Below are positions 1 to 11,484 of a DNA stretch of 64,000 bases, in pieces. Numbering within the stretch: position 1 is the first letter of the stretch; each line of letters starts with the position of its first letter. A program made the position numbers and the translations under genes. The notes under the pieces were generated by a model that saw only the letters and a list, made by a program, of their open reading frames with translations, searched no databases and had not been told where the DNA came from. This DNA comes from Russula earlei (taxonomy: Eukaryota; Basidiomycota; Agaricomycetes; Russulales; Russulaceae), in contig JAGFNK010000139.1 in assembly GCA_025769875.1 (NCBI GenBank), forward strand, positions 49,419 through 113,418, read 5' to 3'.

Positions 1-430
1 AAACGACCATGCCTCAGCCTCTGCCATGACAGCAGCACCAGGATCAACGACAACAACAATAGCAGCAGCATCAATATCAGCAACATGGCTGACGCCTGGC
101 AACACCACGTTGTGACAACACATTTGACACACGATGCAAGCACACTCCTCCCTCCCGCTTCCCCACACTGTGCCCGTGTTCCAATGCATGGCAACACCTC
201 AGAACATGCACACCCCCCTTTGCGACGATGTGACCACGCGCGCACAAGGCCGAAGACTCACTGAAGAAGCTACACGCACATGTACCTGTGCCAATGCCTA
301 TTGCTGCCTCGACGCACGCCTCGCGTCATCATTTCAATTTTGTGTCTTTCACTCTTCCCTCAGTCCTTGTCCAGCCCCATGAACTTAAGTGTGCCCTTCT
401 CGCGTGGTACAGTTGTAATAGTCATATCAT
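1..430. other. Intergenic, low complexity, no gene seen
   Basis: CAG/CAA-rich and CT-rich sequence. The short open frames here lack splice signals or any recognisable domain, and I see no gene. Confidence 0.5.
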
Positions 431-494
431 ATCATGGATGGATTCAGCTGTAGGGATAATGTAATATTATCATGCTTGGGGTTGGCACCCCAAA

Positions 495-1112
495 ATGTGA
501 ACATCCAACGAGTGAAACATCTAGCTACAGTACATGAGGTTCCACTGTCCAAGTTTCAAGACAATCCATTGAGAAATGGTTGAGACATGGCAGTACGAAA
601 TTTCACATGCAGCTTGGCACCCAAAAATCGAAACTTCAAAAACTGAATATTAGGCTCCCATATTTTCGCTGCACCTAGATACAGTATATAAGGTCCCACT
701 GTCCACGTTTCAAGGCAATCTATTGAGAAACGGTTGAGATATGGCAGATCAAAATTTTGAACTCAGATCACACCCAAAAACCAAAACTTCAAAAACTAAG
801 AATCAGACCCCAACTCTTGGGCTGCACCTAGATACAGTACATGGGATCCCACTGTCAAAGTTTCAAGTCAATCGGTTCAGAAACAGTTGAGATATGGCAG
901 TTCAAAGTTTTGCACTCATGTCACCACGTGAAAATCGACATTTCAAGAACTAAATATTAGGCTCCCATATTTTAGCTGCACATAGATACAACATATAAGG
1001 TTCTACTGTCAAAGTTTCAAGGCAATCTGTTGAGAAACTGTTGAGATATAGCAGTTTTATTTTTGCACTTGAAATGACATCCAAAAATGGCAAGTGCAAG
1101 GTCACATGAAAA
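495..1112 (+). repeat. 153-bp tandem repeat array, copy A (about 4 monomers)
   Basis: The motif around 'CTAGATACAGTA' recurs at about 521, 675, 828 and 981, a spacing of 153-154 bp. Between these anchors each monomer carries the same order of phrases: an AAGTTTCAAGGCAATC block, a GTTGAGATATGGCAG block and a CAAAACTTCAAGAACTA block. The monomers have diverged by many substitutions. An inverted array of the same monomer lies at about 28,330-28,850. No coding frame is conserved between monomers. Confidence 0.85.
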
Positions 1113-1819
1113 CGACAGTAATCCACGTGTGTTCAGCATATGACAAGCAGCCATCAAAGTGTTCATCGCTTACCTTAGGTCTGTGACATTACATAGGCAA
1201 ATGGGAAGCAGTAATGATGAGGTGTAAATTGAAGGCTACTGTAGGCTACCTGTTAGTCTGAACACTTCATACTACAACCGGCCTTGTTACAACCTGATTC
1301 TGTATGTGTTTCCCTTCAGTGTCTCTCACTTCCCTCTCACGCTCTCATCTCATGCTCCCCTCCTCGCCTCCCTCAAAGTATCCCCTTTCCCTCAATTTGG
1401 ATTTGGTTTAAAATAGCATAGATTGTCATTCGTGACTAGATGCGAATCTATCCTCTCTGTCCCCCTCTGAATCAGTCAGAGTCTGACTCAGCTGAAAGCA
1501 AAGTCAAACGACCATCATTGCTGCCATGCCAAGTCTCTCATCATCATCTCCCACTTTCCCCTTTTTGATCCTCTTCGCTCGGCTCTGCCTACCTGCTCGC
1601 CTTCTCTCTCTGTCTGTCACCCTCACCCACACCTGCCTTCCGACTTCCTCTCTGCTTTGCATGCCTGCGTCCTTCGTGTTCGACATGCTTCTGTTCCCCC
1701 TTGTCTCCCTCTTTACTTTTCTCACTCACATCCCTTCCTCCCACTCTCTGATTGCTCTCAGCTCGAAGACAATCACTGTCCAGTCGCATGAACTCAGCAT
1801 GCCCTGACCCAGCTTGCTA
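1113..1819. other. Intergenic, CT-rich stretch, no gene supported
   Basis: Between the two repeat arrays lies a strongly pyrimidine-rich region (about 1,310-1,790). It gives open frames on both strands simply because stop codons are rare in such sequence. No domain, no intron pattern and no paralogue in the window. Confidence 0.5.
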
Positions 1820-2095
1820 CAGTTAGCTATAGCAATAATGTAATCTTATCATGCTTGGGGTCAGCATCCCAAAATGTAAAAATTCAAGCAGTGAAACTCA
1901 TGATTTGGCTGCATCTGGATACAGTACATGAGGTTCTACTGTCCAAGTTTCAAGGCAATCCATGAAGAAATGATTGAGATATTGCAGTTCGAAATTTTGC
2001 ACACAGATCTGCACCCAAAAATCAAAACTTCAAGAACTAATAATTAGACACCAACTCTTGGCATGCACCTAGACACAGTACATGAGATTAGTCCT
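1820..2095 (+). repeat. 153-bp repeat family, partial copy B
   Basis: About one and a half monomers of the same family as the 495-1,112 array. The unique leader upstream of it (the 'ATCATGCTTGGGGT' region) also matches the leader of that array, so this is a second copy of the same larger unit. Confidence 0.75.
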
Positions 2096-2710
2096 TTCAG
2101 GTCAGGTCACATTGACTGCAAAAAACTGCTTGACTGAACCTGACCTGACTGATCATGAATGAACTTTCAGTCAAGGTCAAACTGGATTGTAGAATGTCCA
2201 GTCACAGTCACATCAACTTTCAAGACTGATAAAAACTGGTCAAGACTGGTCAAGACTGGTGTGCCTGGTGTGCCTGGGATTTCTGTCAAGATCTCATGGG
2301 TTTGAGGACTATGGTCACAGCTTTAGGCAAGCTCTAGGCCACCAGTGTGGTGTCTGGAGATGCACAAATGTGAAAGAGCAGGGTTGTTGGACCATTATGT
2401 AGACATCAACTAAGGAACTGGAGGTGGGAGCAAGAAGGGGAGAGAGGAGCTGGTATCACACACTTGGTTGTTTGAAGTTCTTCATTCAAGCAGAGGCAGA
2501 TGTCAAAGGAAAGGGGATCTTATTCTTCTCTCTCTTTACTATGGAGTAGCTAAGGGTTTTATATACATGGGGGAAGTACAAAGAGTAGAAGATAATAAAG
2601 TAAATGGAATGGTGAAAGGGAATCAGAGGATTGGGACTGGGCAAAGCAGTTGAGGGTGTGGTGAGGAATGAATGACGTGAACAGATCTGCATGCACTCAG
2701 ACAGACAACA
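2096..2710. other. Non-coding; GACTGG-rich block plus possible LTR-like debris
   Basis: Positions 2,100-2,270 are saturated with GACTGG/CCAGTC hexamers, including three nearly tandem 'GGTCAAGACT' units. From about 2,400 to 2,700 the text resembles other LTR-like stretches of this window (a TATATAC signal after a T-rich block), but I cannot delimit an element. Confidence 0.35.
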
Positions 2711-2974
2711 CAGTTGGAATGGTCTACCCTTGAGCAGGTCCACGCTAAAATCACCTCCCTCTGTGTGCAGACCAAGGAAGCATCTCAAGTGAAAGCATTT
2801 GACTTTGACAAGCAGCTCGCCGAAATCTGAGACAAGGAGCTGGCCATGCGCGCAGAGAAGAAGGCTGTGAAGAAGGCTGAACGAGAGAGGGCACGTCTCG
2901 AATGCGTGCAGGATGTGGTGGCAATGCCAATTGATGGCGGTGACATGATGAACATGATGGGCTTCAGCGGGTGA
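2711..2974 (+). pseudogene. Broken fragment encoding a charged coiled-coil-like C-terminus
   Basis: One frame of 88 codons reads through with a single internal TGA at about codon 40. The second half is strongly charged and heptad-like (runs such as AEKKAVKKAERERARLE) and ends in a methionine-rich tail before a TGA. No start codon or upstream exons are evident. The composition resembles the C-terminal tails of proteins carried by DNA transposons in Agaricomycetes, but I do not recognise the family and assign no function. It lies wholly inside repeat-rich DNA. Confidence 0.4.
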
Positions 2975-3265
2975 AAGGCTTGAGACACAAACACATCATG
3001 TGAGCTGGGGTGTGGGCATGTGGTCAGTGGCGAGGGGTGGGTGATGCGGTCAACATCTTAATGTCGGGTGCGAGGTGGTACCATGAGTGTGTGGTCGGTA
3101 GTGAAGGATGGAAGGAATGGAGTGTCACATCGCTTTGTCCATCATGGTCCCGCACCTGATTCCATGATCAGCCGTGATTCACCTTAGACCAGACCAGATG
3201 ACTGGTCATAACCTGTCATAGTGTGAACCTCTTCCTATACCTAGATGTTCTGTGTGCGTGTTTGA

Positions 3266-3800
3266 GGCAGAGGTGGAGATGAGGTGAGACAAGGTGAGGG
3301 AGGAGGTGTGGTAGTGATGGGCTGTGGTGCACGAGTGGGTGGGCACCGTGGAACGAACACAAGCACGCGAAAACAGCCTGCAAAGTGGAACAAATCAGAA
3401 AGCTGTAAAAACAAAAGAAAGAAAGAAAAAAATGCACATAGCTCAATGCATGAAAATTGCGCATGTGGGAAAAGATGCATTGCATGTGCATGCCAGGCAG
3501 AGGTGGTGACGGAGTGAGATGAGGTGAGGGAGGAGGCATGGTGGTGATGGCAAACATAGGTTGTGGTGCATGAGTGGGTGGGCATGGTACGAATGAAAAT
3601 GCAGCCTGCAAAGCAGAATGAATCAGAAAGCTGTGAAAACAAAAGAAAGAGAAAAAAAAATGCACATGGCTCAAGGCGTGAAAGTCACGCTCGTGGGACA
3701 AGACAGGTTGTGTGCCATCAGGGTCTCAAGTCTAGGGATTGGCCAGATGAGAGCGAAAAAAAAAGTACAGCTTAACGCACGATTTTTGCGCATGTGGGAA
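3266..3800. repeat. Tandem duplication of about 230 bp, with a third partial unit
   Basis: A block beginning 'GGCAGAGGTGG' at 3,266 recurs at about 3,496. Both carry, in order, a GGTGAGGGAGGAGG tract, a GTGCA(T/C)GAGTGGGTGGGCA segment, an A-rich AAAGAAAG tract and a GCGCATGTGGGA segment. A third partial unit with only the last two segments lies at about 3,750-3,800. The long antisense frames here follow from this skewed composition and are not called as genes. Confidence 0.7.
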
Positions 3801-4235
3801 GCTCAGTTGTGTCATCATGGATTCGTGTGTCGGCATTTGCCTGGCATGTGTAGAGGGAGGGAGCACATGAAAGTAGCACACTGCGTGATTCCCAAGCCAG
3901 CGGGAACCCACCTTACAGTGCATGCAACAAGGGTGGTGGTGGAATGTGGTGGCGACATGAGAGAGAGGGAAGTGGCAGCATGGTGGCAATGATGATGCAA
4001 GGGAAAGGTGAGGCGAGTGCGGCTGTTCCTGGGTCAAGAACTGGTTTCAACCAGTCATCCTCCAGTTTTGGTTGGGACTGGTCTGAACTGGTCAATTGAC
4101 TGCAAATGACTGTGTGTAACTGGTCACGTGCAGTCTGGTCCAGTTTTTTGAGGATTGGGCAAACTGGCAGCCAGTCATGGTCATGGTCACACCAAAATCC
4201 TGGGAAAAACTGGACTTGACTGGACTTTGAAGCAC
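3801..4235. other. Non-coding, second GACTGG-rich block
   Basis: No gene seen. Positions 4,030-4,230 are packed with CCAGT/ACTGG motifs in both orientations, as at 2,100-2,290, and end exactly where the 4,238-5,067 element begins. Confidence 0.4.
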
Positions 4236-4237
4236 TA

Positions 4238-5067
4238 CTGTATGCCACTGGGAACTCGGCAGTTCACTACCATCTTGGTGGTCACAAATGTCATGAAAGT
4301 AACATACATGTAACACCCATGCTGAATTAAAGTCCACCTGGGATGAAATGTTATGTACAATGGCAATTCAATTAGGTGGGGACTAGGGAAAACAGGAGTA
4401 GCATCTAATTGAGTTGAATCTGGTTCCAATATTGAATCTGAAATGATGGTGTAGTAGTACTGTATGGTGCAGTACTGTAAGAGTGTTGCGAAGGCAGCTG
4501 TGCAAACGGTTGTGCCAGTGAGGGTCCTATTGACGAGGCAAGGGACGATGAGGAGGGATAGTGATTATTACTACTACATTGTCTGCCATAAAGTCCCACA
4601 AATCATTGGTTGTTTTCCAACTCAGATGTGCAACAAGTTGCTCTTTGATCCATGTGGTGAGTTCAGATCCCATTGCGGTAGTCACTCAATGCTGCTTGTA
4701 GCCGCTGCTCATATGTATGGTCTTGTGCTGGCCAACTGGACCGCCTGTAACATGGCATTGAGAGAGTACCCAGATCCTCAGAGGCCTCTGAGTCAGTGTA
4801 CTGTTGGTGATGTGATCACCCAGCTGGAATCAAACTCCACCCCCTGCCATGACAGTGGTGTGATGCAGGTGTGATGCAGGCGTGACCCTCAGGCCAAAAC
4901 ATTACTTGAGAACCACTCAATGGACTGCAATTTTTCTTTGCTAGAATGACATTAATGGTACTCAATAGTATAACTACAAAGTTTCGAATAGAGTTGTTTG
5001 AGCAGATACAGGGAAAAATGAAATTGCCAAGATGGTAGTGAACTGCCAAGTTCCCAGTGGTGTACAG
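4238..5067 (+). mobile_element. MITE-like non-autonomous DNA transposon, copy 1 (830 bp)
   Basis: The ends form terminal inverted repeats of about 42 bp: the left end starts CTGTATGCCACTGGGAACT and the right end, read on the minus strand, starts CTGTACACCACTGGGAACT, with few mismatches further in. TA dinucleotides flank both sides (4,236-4,237 and 5,068-5,069). Subterminal sequence is shared, in inverted orientation, with the element at 10,921-11,484. Compared with that copy this one has about 270 bp of extra central sequence. No transposase frame is present, so it would depend on an enzyme supplied elsewhere. TA duplication suggests a Tc1/mariner-type or related transposase (inference). Confidence 0.85.
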
Positions 5068-5069
5068 TA

Positions 5070-7036
5070 TTCAAGATCTTCCTCTTTTCCTTCAAGAACA
5101 CATGCACACACACATCCAGTCTTGTGCCCACACTTCTGACACATCAAGCTCCTCACCTCCAAGACATCAAGCCTTGCATCTTGACTCTTGCTTACTCCCT
5201 TCTTGGTTTCTTCCCTATCCATACCTGCACTTGGATCAAGTCACATGGACTCCATGTGCCCATTGGTGGCATGATATGATTGGGTTCAGCACCTCTTCCC
5301 AGTTGTTTATTATTAGGTGTTAACTGTCGACATTTAAAGGTGGCATGAGCTGGTCTCACTCAGTCACTGTTCAAACAGCTGGTTGTGCTCAGCAACTGTC
5401 CAATTTGTCTACAAGTCCAGAATACACAACTCCAAACTTTTTTTTCAGCCTCTGGCCAGACCCCCCCCCTACCCAAGGTTCGGGATTCCTGTTCCACCAC
5501 CCCCTTGCGGCAGTGTCTGCTAAGCTCTGTTGAGATATGAGATGCGTCATTTGCATTGATGCATCCCTGCATCTCTTCATGGTTGCGAGGGATAGATGAT
5601 GTGCATGCATGATGGTCAGGATCCTGAGGAGATCCAGTTCAAAACGCTTATGCATCTGCCACCCCCTGGAGTCTCACTCAGTTCCTCCTGCACCTCATCT
5701 TCCTGCCATGGGGCGTCGCTGTCAGTGTGGCAATCACACTCTATCTGCGCTCTTTTGCTGCTTGTATGCATGTACAGGCCCTGTTGAAATCATGCCCACC
5801 TGGATGCAAATGGGGATTGCAGCCTCAATGCCCGGAATGACACCTGATTCGTTCATATACATATTTGATTTGCCTGTCGGTTACAGATACCCTTTTAGCC
5901 ATTTAAGACTGGCTACATATATAGCGGTCTTTACCTCGTTTGGAAGTACATGGCCGGTAGGGCCTTTATATACACAGCCTTTAGCTTGATTTTAGGAACC
6001 TTAGTGTTTGTGCCCCCACACACGAGACACTGAGGTGAGCACGCTCACTTGTTTCCCCACAGTACATAGATTTACCCAACGTAATGTAGTCCTCTGAATA
6101 GGTAAATACATTACAGCATAGTGTTTGTGCCCCCACACACGAGACACTGAGTCCTCTGAATAGAATTCTGGCCGTGTGCGCACCATGCACCCTTGGGGGA
6201 AATTGCTGCAACAACTAGACCCTTCAATTCTAACAGGCCCGCCTCGCATGCCCCTGCCCCGGCTCGCACACCACGCCCTCACCATCTGTACCCACCTCGG
6301 GATTTTCCCAGGCGCTGTGTGTCTTGTTGGCGCAGCCCTTCCCCGCTGGTCCTTCCACGTTGCCCTCATTGGGGCAGCGGCAGCCCACGCTGTGATTGTC
6401 TGGCGCGGATTCAGGGCGTGCGTGGCAGACCACGGCGGGCAGGATGCCGTAGAGGAATGGCACAAATATGCACGTGCGTTTGGAGGGTGCCAGTGCTGTG
6501 GGGTGCGGAGGACGAAGAAGTTCTGAGGGCATGCGGATGGTGAAGGAAGAGGGAGGTCGCCATCGCCTCCACTTCGACTGGGACTCAACATGCGATATAG
6601 AGAGCTGCCAAGGCCACTATGTGTATGTGCATGCTGCATGCTTTTGTTCTCCCCTTCATCTGGCCTACTCTTGATGTGATTGTATTCTGTCTGTTCTGTG
6701 GTGAACCCAGGAAGGGCACACTGAGTTTGTAAGGCTGGTAACTCGGCCTGGGATCAGCTCTCACACCTCTCCCCCACAGTGTCAGGCTCAGCTCAAGCGG
6801 ATTCGAGCCGAGTTGGTGACAGCACTAATGAGGGGATTAAAGAGAAGCCCCCCAAAAAAAGAAAGGGAGACAAAAACACGCGCACGCGCGGAAAAAGACG
6901 GAGGGAACGCGAGTCATCACATGATAGAGGCAGCTCAGGACCACCTCGTCTCCGTTCGCTGTAGCGGGTATCCTGCCTCACAACTATACACTTTTCCAGT
7001 GAACAGTATGGAAAACTGGTATCAATGTATTTACAG
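5070..7036. other. Intergenic, repeat debris, no gene supported
   Basis: Positions 5,785-5,865 match the flank of the inverted 153-bp array (28,245-28,310). A 33-bp direct repeat lies at 6,002-6,034 and 6,119-6,151. A GC-rich part at 6,230-6,540 gives open frames on both strands; one has a hydrophobic run of about 50 residues but no recognisable domain or splice pattern. Positions 6,780-6,970 are Lys/Arg-rich in one frame only. Confidence 0.4.
6002..6151. repeat. 33-bp direct repeat pair
   Basis: The same 33 bases (starting TAGTGTTTGTGCCCCC) occur at 6,002-6,034 and 6,119-6,151. A short GTCCTCTGAATAG phrase also occurs twice (about 6,091 and 6,151), suggesting a local duplication. Confidence 0.8.
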
Positions 7037-8947
7037 TCAGAATGCCCATTTCATGATCAACACGGCCAGGGCCAGGATGAAGATGGTTATCATGTGTCTA
7101 CCTGTGACTGGTGTGATCTTGAACTTCTCCAGGACCCACCAGACATTCACCTTATCCAACGCGAGCTTATGCCACATGTCTTTCAGCTCCCCACATTGGT
7201 TCCAGCCGGGACATGAATGGTTGACATTCGCAAACCCAAAGTCGATGATCTTCGGAAAACCGGCCCACTTCTTCTGCAACACATTCTGTGGCTCAAGGTC
7301 CCCGTGCTCAACACCCAATAAATGGATGCAGTACAGCTCCCCAAAAATGATAAGTCTGCCATAGAAAAGTCAGCGCAATCTTCTTCGAATCACAGCAAGT
7401 CATACCTCTTTGCAAAGGACAGTGATAAGAATGTCTCGAGATGTGATAAGGACCGACCCTCATCAGAAAGGATAATCGCGCGTCCGCCGTCCCACTTAAA
7501 TTCCCCATAATGGAGAGGGACCACCCATCCAACGATGCGGCTCAGCTTATGATATGCGGCCGTCTCATTGCTGAGCTGGCGTTCGAGCATAGCCTTGTCT
7601 TTCTTCGGTACGGTAGCGAACTTGACGACGACATGCCATTTTCTCGATGCATACACAGAAGACCAACCCCCTCCTAGGTAGTGGTCGAAATGTATGGATT
7701 GGCGGCGCATTTCCTTGGTAAGTTGAGAGAGGGGTGCGTCAACGAGGGTGAATTCGATTGGCAGGCCATCAAGGCATTGAATGACAATATTCGCGCGAGT
7801 CTGGGCAGATTTGTCAATACCATGTATGAACGAATGAAAGAAAAAGGTTTGCTAACTCCTGTGTGTAGATTTGAAGGACCAGCACGTGGACCCTCGCTTT
7901 TGGACCGCAACCTTGAGGATACAATGCGGTTCTCGGTCTCCACTCTTCCCCGTGGCGACGAAGACGGAGCTTCTGGTGGGGGATCCAAACCAAATTGTCT
8001 CATCAAAGTCATATCGTCGGTGTTCGTGACCTCTGTGAGCAGCATGTACACCAACATGCTCCAGATAGGTGGGAGTTGTCCTGCGTTATCACCAGGCGGA
8101 AGACAGAACTTGGTGATCGGTGAGCAGTAGACCCGGGGCCTCCCTTGCGTCCGTGGAATGTACATGATGGTGTAGTTCAATCCACAGAAGACGACTGCCC
8201 AACGAACGGCTGATTGGTCCTCGTGTTCGATGTCACCCGCATGGAACACAAGCTACAAGTACAGATTGACTTAGATAATGGACGGCTGAAAGAAGCAACC
8301 ACACGAACCTTGTTCAGGATGGCCTTGTAACCGGTGTATGATGACGCCTGGTGTAGATCTAACACTTGATTTCCTTCCAACAGACCACTGAATTCCGCCC
8401 TCATGAATCTCTCGAATACGTGCGAGGACTTATCCTCCCATAGGATTTTGATCTGGTTACCTATCCGGTAACTGTGATCAGTGACCACCCTTCGGAATCG
8501 CGAAGGCTCTTGGGATCGGAACCGCAGCACATCATTTGTAAGGGCACGGTAGATGTCTCCGACCAGGTAAGAGAGATTTTGTGCGATGACCCCCGAAGAT
8601 GCTTCATTATTAGTGACGAAATCAGCGCGCTGACATTCTTCTTGGAGTCGTTCTAGAACGCTTTGGGGTGTGATGGGACGTGTGGTGCCTGAGAAAACAG
8701 TTCCTGCTGCGGGCTCTGCGTAGTTTTCATCAATTATTTCGACCAGGTGATCCCGCATACTATTTAGCAAGCCCTCGACTAGTTCCACGGATGCGGGTAA
8801 GCGTGAGGGGCCGCCCACCATCGCGGCGTTGAGGGAACTCGTTTGTACCGAGCGAGATTCTGGTGGGTTATGATATTGTTGGAGAGAGACATGTACGTGT
8901 TGAGAAACTGGAAACAGGAGGTCTCTCCAGGTGTTAATACCCGCCAT
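7037..8947 (-). CDS. Fungal protein-kinase-like gene (4 exons)
   Basis: Exons on the minus strand: 8,947-8,309, 8,252-7,857, 7,800-7,406 and 7,355-7,037. The three introns are 50-56 nt with GT-AG ends and the frame is continuous, giving about 582 residues. Seen: a glycine-rich stretch (YLGGGWSSVY), a VVVKFA segment likely holding the ATP-anchoring lysine, the catalytic-loop form HGDLEPQNVL and IIDFG, the order of a eukaryotic-type kinase fold. HGDLxPxN is typical of the divergent kinase-like families expanded in Agaricomycetes. The N-terminal 300 residues have no domain I recognise. The product ends soon after DFG with a hydrophobic segment (ITIFILALAVLIM), so the C-lobe is shorter than in ordinary kinases; it may be truncated or a pseudokinase. 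An upstream in-frame GTG at 8,995 was not used as the start. Confidence 0.72.
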
Positions 8948-8995
8948 TACACGAATGACGAGGCGAAAAGAGTTCGTAGCGAACGAACTAGCCAC

Positions 8996-9937
8996 GGTAA
9001 TATTTCAAACTCGATTTGAACTCCGCAGCTCCTGACGGCCGACATGACAACAACACAGTCGTTCACATCGCAAGTTCTCCCTTGTCCTACCTCACTCTGG
9101 TTCACCTGTACAGGATATTTGTGCAGCCAAGCAGGTCACGCTGTTTGAGTTGATTGAACCAGAGCTCTCCCCCAAAGCACAGCCAGTTCTCCGTCCTCTT
9201 CAGTCCCCGTAACGCCCCTTGATCCGCCACATTTTTCGACTCCCGCAAATCCGCTCATGTACCGGAAGCATCAGCACTCGCTCGCATGTCACCTGACATG
9301 CTTCAGCACACATAAGTGATCACTAGATGTATTACCTAGATAAGATTAAGTTAAGCTACTATCTAGGTATGAGTCCACATGCGTATGCTGAGTAAACTAC
9401 ACTTTACTGTAAGTAAATAAGTCTACAGGCTATGCAAGCCTGCAATTGTAGGTAACTCAGGTGATCCAAGGTAAATCATTGATCATTGATCATTGGCCAC
9501 ACTATCTACAAGACGAGATGTAGACTATTGGAATCGGTAGGTAGGGTCATATCATTAAATACATCAATCAGAAACATTTCTCGATCGCCTTTGCACGCAC
9601 ATGATTGACACTATTTGCCTGCAATCTTATCTCAATCACACATGCTCCTTATGTGCACAATCACGACAGACGATTCGTGGATATATGTCGCTCTGCGCTT
9701 GTAGCTTTTGCTCTTACATGATAACAAATCATTATGCCCTGCTCATCAAGTGACCGATGTCAACCACTCGACGTTCATGAGATACTGATTTCACGGGCAT
9801 TAACATATTCACACCCCGCCCCAAGTCCTTTCAACTTGCAAGCCTAGAAGCATCGTGTCGCATCGACAACTAGATCATGACGCGACTTGATGAAGCCATA
9901 GCCTTACCAATCATGATCCGGAATTTGCTGCGGAAAG
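8996..9937. other. Intergenic, AT-rich, no gene seen
   Basis: No long frame and no exon-like pattern. It separates the divergently placed kinase-like gene and small secreted protein gene and may hold promoters of both. Confidence 0.5.
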
Positions 9938-9958
9938 ATGGGAGGGGGCCTGCCAGAG

Positions 9959-9964
9959 TATAAA
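9959..9964 (+). promoter_or_regulatory. TATA box upstream of the small secreted protein gene
   Basis: TATAAA about 180 nt upstream of the ATG at 10,142, in otherwise GC-mixed sequence. The position fits a core promoter with a 5' leader of roughly 150 nt (inference). Confidence 0.5.
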
Positions 9965-10141
9965 GCCAATCCGTGCAGCGACGATTCTCTCCAGCTGTGC
10001 TCGTATTCATTCCCGTTCCAAACTATCCGGTACCGGTTCCCGAGAACCATTCCACATTTCGTACGCCGCCATTTTGCTCATGAATACATTGAGGATTTTG
10101 ACAAACAGTTCAAAAATCCACAATCCTATTCATAAGTTACA

Positions 10142-10452
10142 ATGCGCACATCCACCGTTTTCGCTATATTCTGCCTCGCCGTCGGCATCGCTCCATCGTT
10201 CGCATATCCACATAAGTACGCGCACCTCCTCAAGGCCTATTGAAGTTGACTTTACCTTGCAGAGGGAACGGGCCGTGGAGGGCGCCCTTGCTGTACAAGG
10301 AGCGTCGCGGGCCGTGGGACTCGGTGAATGACCGGCAACTGAGGATAGGTCGCCCTCCTCCCTCTCAAGCCAACGCCCCTCCCTCTCGCGATAACGACCC
10401 TTCCACTCGCAACAATGTCCTTCACACTGGCAGGGATGGGCGCAAGGGATAG
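10142..10452 (+). CDS. Small secreted protein (2 exons, 87 aa)
   Basis: Exon 1 is 10,142-10,215 and exon 2 is 10,263-10,452. The 47-nt intron starts GTACGC, ends TTGCAG and splits a lysine codon. The first 22 residues are a clear signal peptide: a basic start (MRTST), a hydrophobic core (VFAIFCLAVGIA) and a small-residue cleavage zone (PSFA). The mature part of about 65 residues is rich in Pro, Arg, Asn and Asp, has no cysteine and shows no known domain. Exon 1 alone is 24 codons, so the gene is easily missed. A TATA box lies 180 nt upstream. The role is unknown; small secreted proteins of this kind are numerous in Agaricomycetes. Confidence 0.65.
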
Positions 10453-10918
10453 AAATGTTTTAAATTTTCGCGTTCGCTGGGCGTCGTGACCAATGGCCAT
10501 CATGACGTGGTTAGTAAATCGTTCCCCGGAATGTGCTGGCAACTTCTCGTTCGGAGACCGTATACAATGTATAGCGGATTGTGGCTGGCCATGGCCCCAT
10601 TAATGCAATGAAATTACTGTTCCAAGTTCTCCTTAGAGAACAAAGATATAAAGTCCTTTTTTGCAAAATACTGTATGAGGTCAGGTAGTTGGCCACCTGA
10701 CAAGTTGGCCACAGGGGACTTTCTGAACTTTCTAGAGTATTAATGTCTGTGTAATTGATTTGGGCAGTAAGAACTATGTCCAGTGTTGCCTCAAACAAAA
10801 GTTCTTACACTGACAGTGATTGCTTGATGAGTTAGAGGCATCTGATTGCTGCTGAGTTGGCAATATGACCAATTTGGGAAGGTCACCGGAAGGCTGAACG
10901 TGGTGTGTCACCGCCGCG
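10453..10918. other. Intergenic, no gene seen
   Basis: Sequence between the small secreted protein gene and MITE copy 2. Only short frames; nothing recognised. Confidence 0.5.
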
Positions 10919-10920
10919 TA

Positions 10921-11484
10921 CTATCACCTATGGGGAACTCGCCATTCCACGACCATCTCGCCAATTTCATTTTTCCCTGTATCTGCTCAAACAACCCCAT
11001 TTAAAACTTTGTAGTTATACTATTGAGTGCCATTAATGTCATTCTAGCAAAGAAAAATGGAGGTCCATTGAGTGGTTTTTGAGTAGTATTTTGGCTGGGG
11101 GTCATGCCTCCATCATGCTTTCTGTCATGGTGGAGTGCAGAGTTTGATTCCAGCTGGGTGATCACCATCGGGGAGTCTGGGTCACTGCTGTTTTATCCTC
11201 TTAATAATGATATATATCGACCTTTTACTTTTACTCGTGTGGCACTGGCCCATGATGTGAGCGCCACGTTCCGTACATAGCCAAGTCCTGGATTTCACTC
11301 AATAATGCTACTCCATTACAACTGTTTTCCCTAGTCCCCACCCAATCAAATTGCCTTTGTAAATACATGGGAATGTTTCATCCCGGGCGGACTTTAATTT
11401 GGCATGTGTTACATGTCTGTTACTTTCGTGACATTTGTGACTGGCGAGATGGTAGTGGAATGGTGAGTTCCCCATAGGTGATAG
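10921..11484 (-). mobile_element. MITE-like DNA transposon, copy 2 (564 bp, inverted)
   Basis: The ends are inverted repeats of about 43 bp with only two or three mismatches (both start CTATCACCTATGGGGAACT), flanked by TA at 10,919-10,920 and 11,485-11,486. Internal sequence matches the 4,238-5,067 element in inverted orientation, including the TTTAAAGTCCACCT-like, CAAAGTTT..TAGTTATACTAT and GATTCCAGCTGGGTGATCAC segments. The outermost TIR sequence differs from copy 1, so these are two subfamilies. No transposase frame. Confidence 0.85.

Noticed and set aside
495..1112. CRISPR-like regular repeats
   Set aside because: The whole 153-bp monomer is repeated with divergence. There are no short identical repeats with unique spacers, and the genome is eukaryotic.
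3216..3701. Minus-strand frame of 161 codons rich in His, Ser and Pro
   Set aside because: It falls in the duplicated G/A-rich block; both duplicate units give the same compositional frame and it has no domain.
6001..6639. Minus-strand frame of 212 codons
   Set aside because: It overlaps an equally open plus-strand frame, contains a 33-bp direct repeat and has no recognisable motif.
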